DNA from: an uncultured Bacteroidales bacterium
GTDB taxonomy: Bacteria; Bacteroidota; Bacteroidia; Bacteroidales; FEN-979
Direction of reading: 5' to 3'
NCBI GenBank assembly: GCA_903877385.1
Contig: CAIRDP010000054.1
Span: forward strand, 219,357-283,356
DNA length: 64,000 bases
Shown here: in pieces, positions 57,738 through 64,000 of the stretch
Position numbering within the stretch: position 1 is the stretch's first letter
Layout: every line of letters starts with the position of its first letter
Translations under genes and position numbers: made by a program
Notes under the pieces: model-generated
Database searches by the model: none
What the model saw: the letters and a program-made list of their open reading frames with translations, nothing else
What the model was told of the DNA's origin: nothing

Positions 57738-58755
57738 GTGGAAAATTATTCCATTGAGTATTACTTTGTTCCTGTTCTGCCTGGAATTCAAATCCCAGGC
57801 CCAGGCAAGCGACACGGTTACAGGCCTCGATTCGAGCTATGTTGAGGATTATACAGGGTGGCTCACCACAAGGCTTTTCGCCTTGTACCAGGATGCAGAA
57901 TTCATTATCAGCACAAATGAAATCGGCAATATCAGTTTTAAACCGAACACGAATATCAAGATTGGCATAGCCGGGTTTTACAAATGGTTCGGACTGGGGT
58001 TGTCAGTCACAAATCCATTTTATACGTTTAATGAATCGATCTATGGTAAAACAAAAGCCATTGACCTGAGGTTAAATGGTTTCGGGAGGGCTGTTGCGGC
58101 AGAGGTCTTCGTACAGAACTTCCATGGTTTTTATATCAGGAATGTTCATCCGGTCAGTACCAGGTATTATATACTGCCAAACATGAACCTGTTCTCAGTG
58201 GGAGCATACGGCTACTGGGTATACAATAGCAGGAGATTTTCGTTAAGGGCGGCATTCCTGCAAAATGAACGCCAGGTTAAAAGCGCCGGATCCTTCATGA
58301 TAAGACCGGGGTTTTCTTTTTATAAAGTAAGCTCTGATTCAGGGATTGTTCCTAAGGAACTCACGAAAAACTACAAACTGCAAAAGGATGAACTTGTTAA
58401 AGGAGGCAGGTTTTATTCGGTGAGCCTCGCCCCTGGGTACTCATACACCTTTGTATTCCTGAAGCATGCCTATTTCAACGCAGCTGCTTTCCCCGGTGTT
58501 TCCTGGGTATCCTATTCCTATGAAGGAAAGTATGACAACTATTCAAGGAGTGATTTCGTGTTCCAGTTAGGACTGAGGGTGGCCCTGGGATTTAACACTA
58601 CAAAATGGTATGTGGGAGGTACCCTGATCACGGGTTTCAATGACCTCAAGTCCCCATGGAGCAGTTCATCATTCTTCTATGATGTTTCGCAGTTCCGGGT
58701 CTGGGGCGGGGTGCGATTCGACGTCTTCAGGAAACATAAGAAAAATAATTCGTAA
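57727..58755 (+). CDS. DUF4421-like outer-membrane protein
   Basis: The 342-residue protein has a signal peptide (MTAKWKIIPLSITLFLFCLEF, cleavage near SQAQA). The body is rich in aromatic beta strands and resembles the DUF4421 family (FKPNTNIKIGIAGFYKWFGLGLS and QFRVWGGVRFDVF at the end). The function is unknown. An outer-membrane barrel is probable. ATG giving MTAKWK was preferred over an upstream TTG. It overlaps the preceding small membrane gene by 11 bases. Confidence 0.78.
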   Translation: MTAKWKIIPLSITLFLFCLEFKSQAQASDTVTGLDSSYVEDYTGWLTTRLFALYQDAEFIISTNEIGNISFKPNTNIKIGIAGFYKWFGLGLSVTNPFYTFNESIYGKTKAIDLRLNGFGRAVAAEVFVQNFHGFYIRNVHPVSTRYYILPNMNLFSVGAYGYWVYNSRRFSLRAAFLQNERQVKSAGSFMIRPGFSFYKVSSDSGIVPKELTKNYKLQKDELVKGGRFYSVSLAPGYSYTFVFLKHAYFNAAAFPGVSWVSYSYEGKYDNYSRSDFVFQLGLRVALGFNTTKWYVGGTLITGFNDLKSPWSSSSFFYDVSQFRVWGGVRFDVFRKHKKNNS

Positions 58756-58760
58756 CTTTG
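58753..58760 (+). promoter_or_regulatory. Candidate -7 box before the PTPS/QueD gene
   Basis: TAACTTTG is a full TAnnTTTG match that includes the DUF4421 stop codon, 22 bases before the next ATG. There is no -33 element, so it may be fortuitous. Confidence 0.3.
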
Positions 58761-58782
58761 CCAGGGATTTAAGAAAATAACA

Positions 58783-59199
58783 ATGGTGTATATTACACGT
58801 AAAGAACACTTTAGCTCTGCCCACCGGTTGTTTCGTTCCGAGTATTCCAATGAACAGAACCTCAGTGTTTTTGGCAAATGTTCAAATCCCCTCTGGCACG
58901 GCCATAATTATATTTTAATGGTCACCGTTAAAGGCGAACCTGATCCCGAAACCGGTTTTGTGATGGATTTAAAAATACTCAGCCGGCTTATTGAGGAGAA
59001 TATTCTACAAAAGCTTGACCATAAAAACATCAATCTTGAGGTGGATTTCATGAAAGGTAAACTTGCTTCCACCGAGAACCTGGCTATAGGGATATGGGGA
59101 GAGATTGAGCCCCTGGTTCGTAATTCCGGAGCAAATCTTCATTCGGTCAGGCTTGAAGAAACAGAAAATAACATCGTTGAATATTTCGGCAATGAATAA
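58783..59199 (+). CDS. queD: 6-pyruvoyl-tetrahydropterin synthase / 6-carboxy-tetrahydropterin synthase family
   Basis: The 138-residue enzyme acts on dihydroneopterin triphosphate made by FolE. The zinc ligands are His14 (SSAHRL), His39 and His41 (HGHNY), and the catalytic Cys33 lies in GKCSNPLWHGHNY. The Cys-to-HGHNY spacing, plus LDHKNINLEV and STENLAIGIWGEI, resemble eukaryotic PTPS more than E. coli QueD. The product could be 6-carboxytetrahydropterin (queuosine route) or 6-pyruvoyltetrahydropterin. It lies 12 bases before folE. Confidence 0.87.
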   Translation: MVYITRKEHFSSAHRLFRSEYSNEQNLSVFGKCSNPLWHGHNYILMVTVKGEPDPETGFVMDLKILSRLIEENILQKLDHKNINLEVDFMKGKLASTENLAIGIWGEIEPLVRNSGANLHSVRLEETENNIVEYFGNE

Positions 59200-59211
59200 G
59201 GACAATTTGAC

Positions 59212-59823
59212 ATGACAGAAGAAAAGCTCAGTTACGAAAAATTTGAGGATTACGATGCAGCCAAACTTGAGAAGCTAAGTTATCATTACAGGGAGATACT
59301 CAGGCTGATAGGTGAAAATCCTGATCGGGAGGGCTTGCTTAAGACCCCCTTGCGGGTAGCGAAATCGATACTGTTCCTGAACCAGGGATACAATCTCAAT
59401 CCTGAAGATATACTGTTATCGGCACGTTTCCGCGAAGACTATCGCGAGATGGTGATTGTGAAGGACATAGAGATATATTCGATGTGCGAGCACCATATGA
59501 TTCCGTTTATCGGGAAAGCTCATGTGGCATACATTCCCGATAAGTATATCACAGGCCTCAGTAAAATTGCCAGGGTTGTCGAGATCTTTGCAAGGAGGCT
59601 GCAAGTGCAGGAGCGGCTGACCATGCAGATCAAGGATGCAATAAACAATACACTGAAACCCCTGGGTGTGGCAGTTGTAATTGAGGCACAACATTTGTGT
59701 ATGTCGATGCGTGGCATACAGAAACAGAATTCCGTGACAACCACATCCGATTTTATAGGTGCGTTTGAAAGGGATAAAACCAGGGCGGAGTTTTTGCACC
59801 TGATATCCACGAGACTTCATTAA
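59212..59823 (+). CDS. folE: GTP cyclohydrolase I
   Basis: FolE opens GTP to 7,8-dihydroneopterin triphosphate, the precursor for folate, queuosine and biopterin-type cofactors. The 203-residue protein shows [12 protein letters not shown]. The zinc site is Cys92 and His95 ([10 protein letters not shown]) and Cys163 ([13 protein letters not shown]), with [23 protein letters not shown] between. It is a classical zinc-dependent type I enzyme. It lies 12 bases after the PTPS/QueD gene and is likely translated from the same mRNA. Confidence 0.97.
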   Translation: MTEEKLSYEKFEDYDAAKLEKLSYHYREILRLIGENPDREGLLKTPLRVAKSILFLNQGYNLNPEDILLSARFREDYREMVIVKDIEIYSMCEHHMIPFIGKAHVAYIPDKYITGLSKIARVVEIFARRLQVQERLTMQIKDAINNTLKPLGVAVVIEAQHLCMSMRGIQKQNSVTTTSDFIGAFERDKTRAEFLHLISTRLH

Positions 59824-59878
59824 AAATAGCGAAGTAGCGAAATAAAGATAATTTGTAATTAATTAAGGAGATAAAAAA

Positions 59879-60613
59879 ATGTTCGAAGACAATAACAGGA
59901 ATTATTACGGATCGGCTCAGGGAGCCGATATCGCAATTGTAGCTAAAACTTTCATGTCGCAGGTATTTACCTGGATGACCCTGGCGATGATAATCACCGC
60001 AGGAACAGCATACTGGTTTGCTTCATCTGAGTCGGCGATCAAAAGCCTGGTCAATGTTGAAACCGGGGGATTAACCGGTCTGGGATGGATTGTCACCCTG
60101 GCCCCCATAGGATTTGTTTTGCTGATGTCGTTCGGGTTTCAGAAACTCTCGGCCCTGGCAATGACGCTGCTGTTCATCGCGTTCTCGGTATTAATGGGTA
60201 TGAGTCTCAGCTTTATATTGCTGATTTACACTGCAGCATCAGTTTTTAAAACCTTTATAGTAACGGCAGGGATGTTCGGCATCATGGCCGTGGCTGGTTA
60301 CACCACCAAGACCGACCTCACGAAGTTTGGTTCCATTCTTATGATGGGCCTGATCGGCCTTATGCTGGCCATGCTTGTGAATTTTTTCATGCACAGCAGT
60401 TCAATGGAATATATCATAAGCATACTCGGAGTACTGATCTTTACAGGCCTCACTGCCTATGACGTTCAAAGGCTGAAAAGGATTGGTGCAGGTGCCGGGA
60501 CTTACGGTGATGACAATTCCAGGAAATTGAGCATCCTGGGGGCTCTTACACTTTATCTTGACTTCATCAACCTGTTCCTGTTCCTGATCAGGTTTTTGGG
60601 AAACCGAAGGTAA
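59879..60613 (+). CDS. Bax-inhibitor-1/YccA-family membrane protein
   Basis: The 244-residue protein has seven membrane helices (VFTWMTLAMIITAGTAYWFA through LSILGALTLYLDFINLFLFLIRFLG), the pattern of the BI-1/UPF0005 family. The C-terminal acidic pore residues lie in TAYDVQRLK and YLDFIN. Family members are pH-sensitive calcium leak channels or partners of FtsH-like proteases. A strong Shine-Dalgarno AAGGAG (59865-59870) lies 8 bases before the ATG, unlike most genes here. Confidence 0.92.
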   Translation: MFEDNNRNYYGSAQGADIAIVAKTFMSQVFTWMTLAMIITAGTAYWFASSESAIKSLVNVETGGLTGLGWIVTLAPIGFVLLMSFGFQKLSALAMTLLFIAFSVLMGMSLSFILLIYTAASVFKTFIVTAGMFGIMAVAGYTTKTDLTKFGSILMMGLIGLMLAMLVNFFMHSSSMEYIISILGVLIFTGLTAYDVQRLKRIGAGAGTYGDDNSRKLSILGALTLYLDFINLFLFLIRFLGNRR

Positions 60614-60614
60614 T

Positions 60615-60668
60615 GGACCATGTACCATGTACCATGTACAATGTACAAATGAAGGATTTATTTGTACA
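60615..60668. repeat. GTAC-type intergenic palindromic repeat, copy 2
   Basis: The gap between the BI-1 gene and fabD begins with CCATGTACC repeats leading into AATGTACAAAT (left arm 60615-60649). After a short spacer comes ATTTGTACAT (60659-60668). The words and the arm order match copy 1 at 2658-2742, where the long arm is on the other side. It begins two bases after the BI-1 stop codon. Confidence 0.7.
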
Positions 60669-60727
60669 TCTTGCGTTGTGATTTGAGCACCTTTTTCAAT
60701 AGAAAATAAAAATTAATCCATCATTCT

Positions 60728-61603
60728 ATGATTGCATACGTATTCCCGGGCCAGGGGGCCCAGTTTACAGGAATGGGCAAAGATTTGTACGACAAATCTG
60801 AATCGGCCAAAGCGCTTTTTGAAAAGGCCAACGACATACTGGGCTTCAGGATAACCGAGTTGATGTTTGCCGGAACTGATGAGGACCTGAGGCAGACCAG
60901 GGTTACCCAGCCTGCAATCTTTCTTCATTCGGTAATCCTAGCCTCCACGCTTGGCGAAGATTTTAAGCCGGACATGGTTGCCGGGCATTCGCTTGGCGAA
61001 TTTTCGGCCCTGGTTGCAAACAAGGTGTTATCGTTCGAGGACGGTTTAAGGCTGGTCTTCGCGAGGGCCCGGGCCATGCAGAAGGCTTGTGAGAAAGAGC
61101 CTTCGACCATGGCTGCCATTCTGGGCCTCGACGATCAGAAAGTTGAGGAGATATGCAAATCCATTGATGAAATTGTTGTCCCGGCCAATTATAACAGCCC
61201 GGGGCAGCTGGTTATTTCGGGAAGTATGAAGGGCATTGAGATCGCCTGCGAAAAACTCAAGGCCGGGGGAGCAAGGCGCGCTTTACCTCTGAAAGTCGGG
61301 GGCGCTTTTCATTCACCGCTTATGGAACCTGCAAGGATTGAACTTGCCGACGCGATTAACAGCACTGTTTTTCACCAGCCTGTTTGCCCTATATACCAGA
61401 ATGCCACCGCCGAAAGAGTCACTGATCCCCTCAGAATAAAGGAAAACCTGATTGCCCAGCTAACGGCCCCGGTTTTATGGACTCAGTTGGTGCAAAGGAT
61501 GATAGCCGACGGGGCAACTCATTTCATTGAAGTTGGCCCCGGGAATGTTTTACAGGGACTGATCTCGAAAATCGGGAAAGACGTTACTGTAGCCGGCGCA
61601 TAA
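60728..61603 (+). CDS. fabD: Malonyl-CoA:ACP transacylase
   Basis: FabD loads malonyl groups onto acyl carrier protein for fatty-acid synthesis. The 291-residue protein shows YVFPGQGAQFTGMG, the nucleophile Ser88 in AGHSLGEFSAL, RARAMQKA with the substrate Arg, and the catalytic His in GGAFHSPLMEPA. GPGNVLQGLI closes the fold. It stands alone after the GTAC repeat and no other fab gene adjoins it. Confidence 0.96.
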   Translation: MIAYVFPGQGAQFTGMGKDLYDKSESAKALFEKANDILGFRITELMFAGTDEDLRQTRVTQPAIFLHSVILASTLGEDFKPDMVAGHSLGEFSALVANKVLSFEDGLRLVFARARAMQKACEKEPSTMAAILGLDDQKVEEICKSIDEIVVPANYNSPGQLVISGSMKGIEIACEKLKAGGARRALPLKVGGAFHSPLMEPARIELADAINSTVFHQPVCPIYQNATAERVTDPLRIKENLIAQLTAPVLWTQLVQRMIADGATHFIEVGPGNVLQGLISKIGKDVTVAGA

Positions 61604-61604
61604 A

Positions 61605-61640
61605 ATAAGCGGGTCGTTGGCATTCCCCCGCCCCGCTTAT
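61605..61640. terminator. Candidate shared terminator of convergent fabD and rfbB
   Basis: ATAAGCGGG and CCCGCTTAT form a perfect 9-base inverted repeat with an 18-base loop in the 51-base gap between the convergent genes. No long T run follows, so the efficiency is uncertain. Confidence 0.5.
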
Positions 61641-61654
61641 ACCTGTTATTATTT

Positions 61655-62704
61655 CTACCTTTTATTGTACTGGCTGTCGTAATATTTCTGGTACTCGCCG
61701 GAGGTTACGTTCTTCATCCACTCGGGATTGGCCAGGTACCAGTCGATGGTCTTCTCAATCCCTTGCTCAAACATCGCACCCGGTTTCCATTTTAAATCCT
61801 TCTGTAGCTTGGATGAATCAATGGCATACCTCAGGTCATGGCCGGCACGGTCCTTCACGAATGTGATCAGATGTTCGGAAGTCCCGGCAGTCCTGCGAAG
61901 TTTTTTATCCATTATTGTGCACATCAGCCTCAGCAGGTCAATGTTCTTCCATTCATTATTCCCGCCGATATTATAGGTTTCGCCTGTAATCCCTGAATGA
62001 AAAATGCGGTCGATGGCTTCAGCATGATCCTCGACAAACAACCAGTCCCTGATGTTTTCGCCTTTACCGTAAACCGGGATAAGCTTGTTATTCTTTATAT
62101 TATTTATTGAAAGGGGAATCAGCTTCTCGGGGAACTGGTACGGGCCGTAATTGTTGGAACAGTTGGATATCACCATGGGCAGCTTGTAAGTATGGTGATA
62201 AGCCCTTACAAGGTGGTCGGAACTGGCTTTCGATGCCGAGTAAGGGCTCTTCGGGTCGTAGGGAGTGGTTTCAACAAAAAGTCCTGAATCACCCAGGGAA
62301 CCATAAACCTCATCCGTTGAAATATGATAAAAACGCTTGCCGTCTGTTTGCTCCCATATCTCCCGGGCCGCATTCAGAAGGTTCACCGTTCCCACAATGT
62401 TAGTATAAATAAATTCGGTGGGATTGGCAATGGACCTGTCGACATGTGATTCGGCGGCAAGGTGGATTACCCCGTCGAACCTGTACTTCTGGAATATCTT
62501 CTTGATCATCTCAGCGGCAACAATATCAGCCCTGATAAATTCATAGTTAGGAGCATTCTCAATGTCCTTCAGGTTGGAAAGGTTACCTGCATACGTAAGC
62601 TTGTCGAGGTTTACAATTTTATACTGAGGGTAGTTCCTTACAAAACGCCTTACAACATGAGAGCCTATAAAACCTGCTCCCCCGGTGATCAAAATAGTCT
62701 TCAT
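61655..62704 (-). CDS. rfbB: dTDP-glucose 4,6-dehydratase
   Basis: RfbB converts dTDP-glucose to dTDP-4-keto-6-deoxyglucose for rhamnose and related surface sugars. The 349-residue extended SDR shows TGGAGFIGSHVVRRF, LAAESHVDRSI, the STDEVYGSLGD motif, and the SPYSASKASSDH catalytic Tyr-Lys pair. VEDHAEAIDRI and YNIGGNNEW follow. rfbA, rfbC and rfbD are not in view. It lies 48 bases after galE on the same strand. Confidence 0.95.
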   Translation of the reverse strand: MKTILITGGAGFIGSHVVRRFVRNYPQYKIVNLDKLTYAGNLSNLKDIENAPNYEFIRADIVAAEMIKKIFQKYRFDGVIHLAAESHVDRSIANPTEFIYTNIVGTVNLLNAAREIWEQTDGKRFYHISTDEVYGSLGDSGLFVETTPYDPKSPYSASKASSDHLVRAYHHTYKLPMVISNCSNNYGPYQFPEKLIPLSINNIKNNKLIPVYGKGENIRDWLFVEDHAEAIDRIFHSGITGETYNIGGNNEWKNIDLLRLMCTIMDKKLRRTAGTSEHLITFVKDRAGHDLRYAIDSSKLQKDLKWKPGAMFEQGIEKTIDWYLANPEWMKNVTSGEYQKYYDSQYNKR

Positions 62705-62730
62705 CCTGGCTATTGTTTAAATTCCAATCT

Positions 62731-62738
62731 CAAAGATA
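62731..62738 (-). promoter_or_regulatory. Candidate -7 box of rfbB
   Basis: The minus strand reads TATCTTTG, matching TAnnTTTG, 27 bases upstream of the ATG in the galE-rfbB gap. No -33 match was seen. Confidence 0.3.
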
Positions 62739-62752
62739 AATAAAAAAACATA

Positions 62753-63775
62753 CTATTTACGCTTTTCGGCAAGCGCCTTTTCCCATTTCCAGGCCGAGGC
62801 CGTCATCTCATCAAGGCTTTTCCCGGCCTTCCATCCCAGTTCCTTGTTTGCAAGTTCAGTATCGGCCCATACCTGTTCGATATCGCCCGGCCTCCTGTCC
62901 ATGATACGGCAATCCAGCTTAACCCCCGTGGTACGTTCGAAGGACTCAATCACCTGCATCACCGAAAAACCATTCCCTGTCCCGAGATTAAATACTTCCA
63001 ATTTCTGTTTCATTTTACCGTTCAGCATCCTTTCGAATGCGATCACATGAGCCAGGGCAAGGTCGGTCACATGCAGGTAATCCCTTATTGCAGTTCCGTC
63101 GGGAGTATTGTAGTCATTTCCCCAGACCCTCAGGAATGGCCTTAATCCAATGGCAGTCTGGGTTATATATGGCATCAGGCTGTTGGGAACTCCCAGCGGA
63201 AGCTCGCCTATGATTGCAGTTTCATGGGCCCCGATAGGGTTGAAATACCTGAGCAGTATGCTTTGCACCCCTGTGACTTTGCTTGTATCGGTGATGATCT
63301 CTTCGGATATCCGTTTGGTGTTACCATAGGGTGACCAGGCCTGCCTCACAGGGGCATCCTCCTTCACCGGCAGTTTATCGGGCTGTCCGTAAACGGTACA
63401 GGATGAGGAAAACACAATATTACGGATCTCATGATCGAGCATCCCCTGCAAAATATTGATCAGTGAAACAAGGTTATTACGATAATATTTCAGGGGAAGT
63501 TCAACCGACTCACCAACCGCTTTGGAAGCGGCAAAATGAATTATCCCGTTTATGTCCCTGTACTTTTTAAAGAACAGTCTTGTCCTTTCTGCATCGGTAA
63601 GGTCAAACTGCTCGAACAAAGGCTTTTTACCGCTGATCCTGGCAATATTATCAAGCACTTCGATGGTGGAATTTGAAAGATCATCCACTATGACCACCTC
63701 ATATCCCCTGGCCTGGAGTTCAACCACTGTATGGCTCCCGATGTAGCCGATTCCGCCGGTGACTAGGATCTTCAT
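62753..63775 (-). CDS. galE: UDP-glucose 4-epimerase
   Basis: GalE interconverts UDP-glucose and UDP-galactose (and possibly the N-acetyl forms). The 340-residue SDR shows LVTGGIGYIGSHTVVEL, DLSNSTIEVL, IHFAASKAVGESV, the SSSCTVYGQP motif, the catalytic YGNTK and RYFNPIGAHE. The C-terminal half has GTAIRDYLHV and NLGTGNGFSV. It is followed by rfbB and preceded by a palindromic repeat. Confidence 0.95.
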   Translation of the reverse strand: MKILVTGGIGYIGSHTVVELQARGYEVVIVDDLSNSTIEVLDNIARISGKKPLFEQFDLTDAERTRLFFKKYRDINGIIHFAASKAVGESVELPLKYYRNNLVSLINILQGMLDHEIRNIVFSSSCTVYGQPDKLPVKEDAPVRQAWSPYGNTKRISEEIITDTSKVTGVQSILLRYFNPIGAHETAIIGELPLGVPNSLMPYITQTAIGLRPFLRVWGNDYNTPDGTAIRDYLHVTDLALAHVIAFERMLNGKMKQKLEVFNLGTGNGFSVMQVIESFERTTGVKLDCRIMDRRPGDIEQVWADTELANKELGWKAGKSLDEMTASAWKWEKALAEKRK

Positions 63776-63811
63776 GCTGAATTGATTTTTAATTGTTTAT
63801 CCCCAATGGGC

Positions 63812-63862
63812 TTTGAATTTTGAATAACGAACTTCAAAATTCAAAATTCAATGTTCGATATT
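63812..63862. repeat. TTGAATATTGAAC-type palindromic repeat, copy 2
   Basis: TTTGAATTTTGAATAACGAA is followed by TTCAAAATTCAAA and then ATTCAATGTTCGATATT. The first two blocks pair as an inverted repeat. TTGAATAACGAA and ATTCAATGTTC with GATATT match the copy at 50414-50540. It fills most of the gap between galE and the gene at the window end. Confidence 0.65.
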
Positions 63863-63866
63863 AATT

Positions 63867-64000
63867 CTACTTTGGTACATTGAAATTATAATAACGTGCA
63901 ATATCTCGTTGACGTTGAAGATGTCGTTTCTCTAGTTGTTCAAAGCGTTTGTCATCACTTGCATAATCATCTCCGGAACGTATTTCTTTGGCAATCAGCA
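63867..64000 (-). CDS. 3' end of an unidentified gene (5' end outside window)
   Basis: The minus-strand frame is open from the window edge to a TAG, giving 44 residues rich in charged amino acids that include DDKRFEQLEKRHLQRQRD and end in YYNFNVPK. The segment is probably helical. I do not recognise a family. All arginines use CGN codons, whereas neighbouring genes use AGG often, and the piece is AT-rich, hinting at a different origin. Only the C-terminus is visible, so it is a weak call. Confidence 0.45.
   Translation of the reverse strand, partial: LIAKEIRSGDDYASDDKRFEQLEKRHLQRQRDIARYYNFNVPK

Overview
The window is a dense chromosomal segment of a Bacteroidota bacterium, most likely of the order Bacteroidales or a close relative. 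The evidence is a type IX secretion/gliding locus (porP-gldK-gldL-gldM-gldN plus a PorW/SprE lipoprotein), Bacteroidetes-specific families (HU-CCDC81/SPOR protein, DUF4421, DUF4468, S46 dipeptidyl peptidase, Bacteroidetes-type LptE), promoters of the TTTG-N19..21-TAnnTTTG type, and mostly weak Shine-Dalgarno sequences. Propionate-type metabolism (methylmalonyl-CoA mutase) and acetate kinase suggest a fermentative life style. No rRNA, tRNA, CRISPR array, transposase or prophage gene was found. No gene-free gap exceeds about 255 bases.

Layout. 1-2.1 kb (+): the C-terminus of an APC-type permease, a CbpA-like J-protein and a small outer-membrane-like protein. 2.1-4.9 kb (-): hpt-adk-obg, then a PAP2 phosphatase. 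5-14 kb: purE (+), then a minus-strand run mutA - response regulator - hybrid histidine kinase - TorF-like porin - mutB - O-methyltransferase, in which a phosphorelay and a porin sit between the two mutase subunit genes. 14-22 kb: an SDR39U1-type epimerase (+), then HU/SPOR protein - trmB - DPP11-like peptidase, and kdsB, deoxynucleoside kinase and a GH3-family protein (all -). 22-27 kb: ackA with a REC-HTH regulator (+), yebC (-), an Ig-like lipoprotein (+). 27-33 kb (-): ArsR regulator, adenine deaminase, rlmN, a DUF4468 protein and groES-groEL. 33-43 kb (-): a sigma-54 activator - LptE - TPR protein - SecG operon, a long nucleotide-sugar dehydrogenase, pheT and recG. 43-49 kb (-): the type IX secretion operon. 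49.5-54 kb: a YitT protein (+), and the tightly coupled M23 peptidase - dxr - rseP set (-). 54-61.6 kb (+): porW/sprE, bactofilin, an orphan AtpZ, a small membrane protein, DUF4421, a PTPS/QueD protein, folE, a Bax-inhibitor-1 protein and fabD. 61.6-64 kb (-): rfbB, galE and the 3' end of an unidentified gene.

Much of the window serves the envelope: LPS precursor synthesis and transport (kdsB, lptE, rfbB, galE, nucleotide-sugar dehydrogenase), protein export (secG, T9SS, porW), and envelope proteolysis and peptidoglycan (rseP, M23, bactofilin). The T9SS probably exports enzymes for peptide scavenging, which would suit the periplasmic DPP11-like peptidase and the methylmalonyl-CoA route.

The most notable non-coding signals are two families of AT-rich palindromic intergenic repeats, each present twice (GTACATGGTAC-type and TTGAATATTGAAC-type). 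The most notable gene arrangement is the sensory phosphorelay and porin inside the methylmalonyl-CoA mutase gene set.
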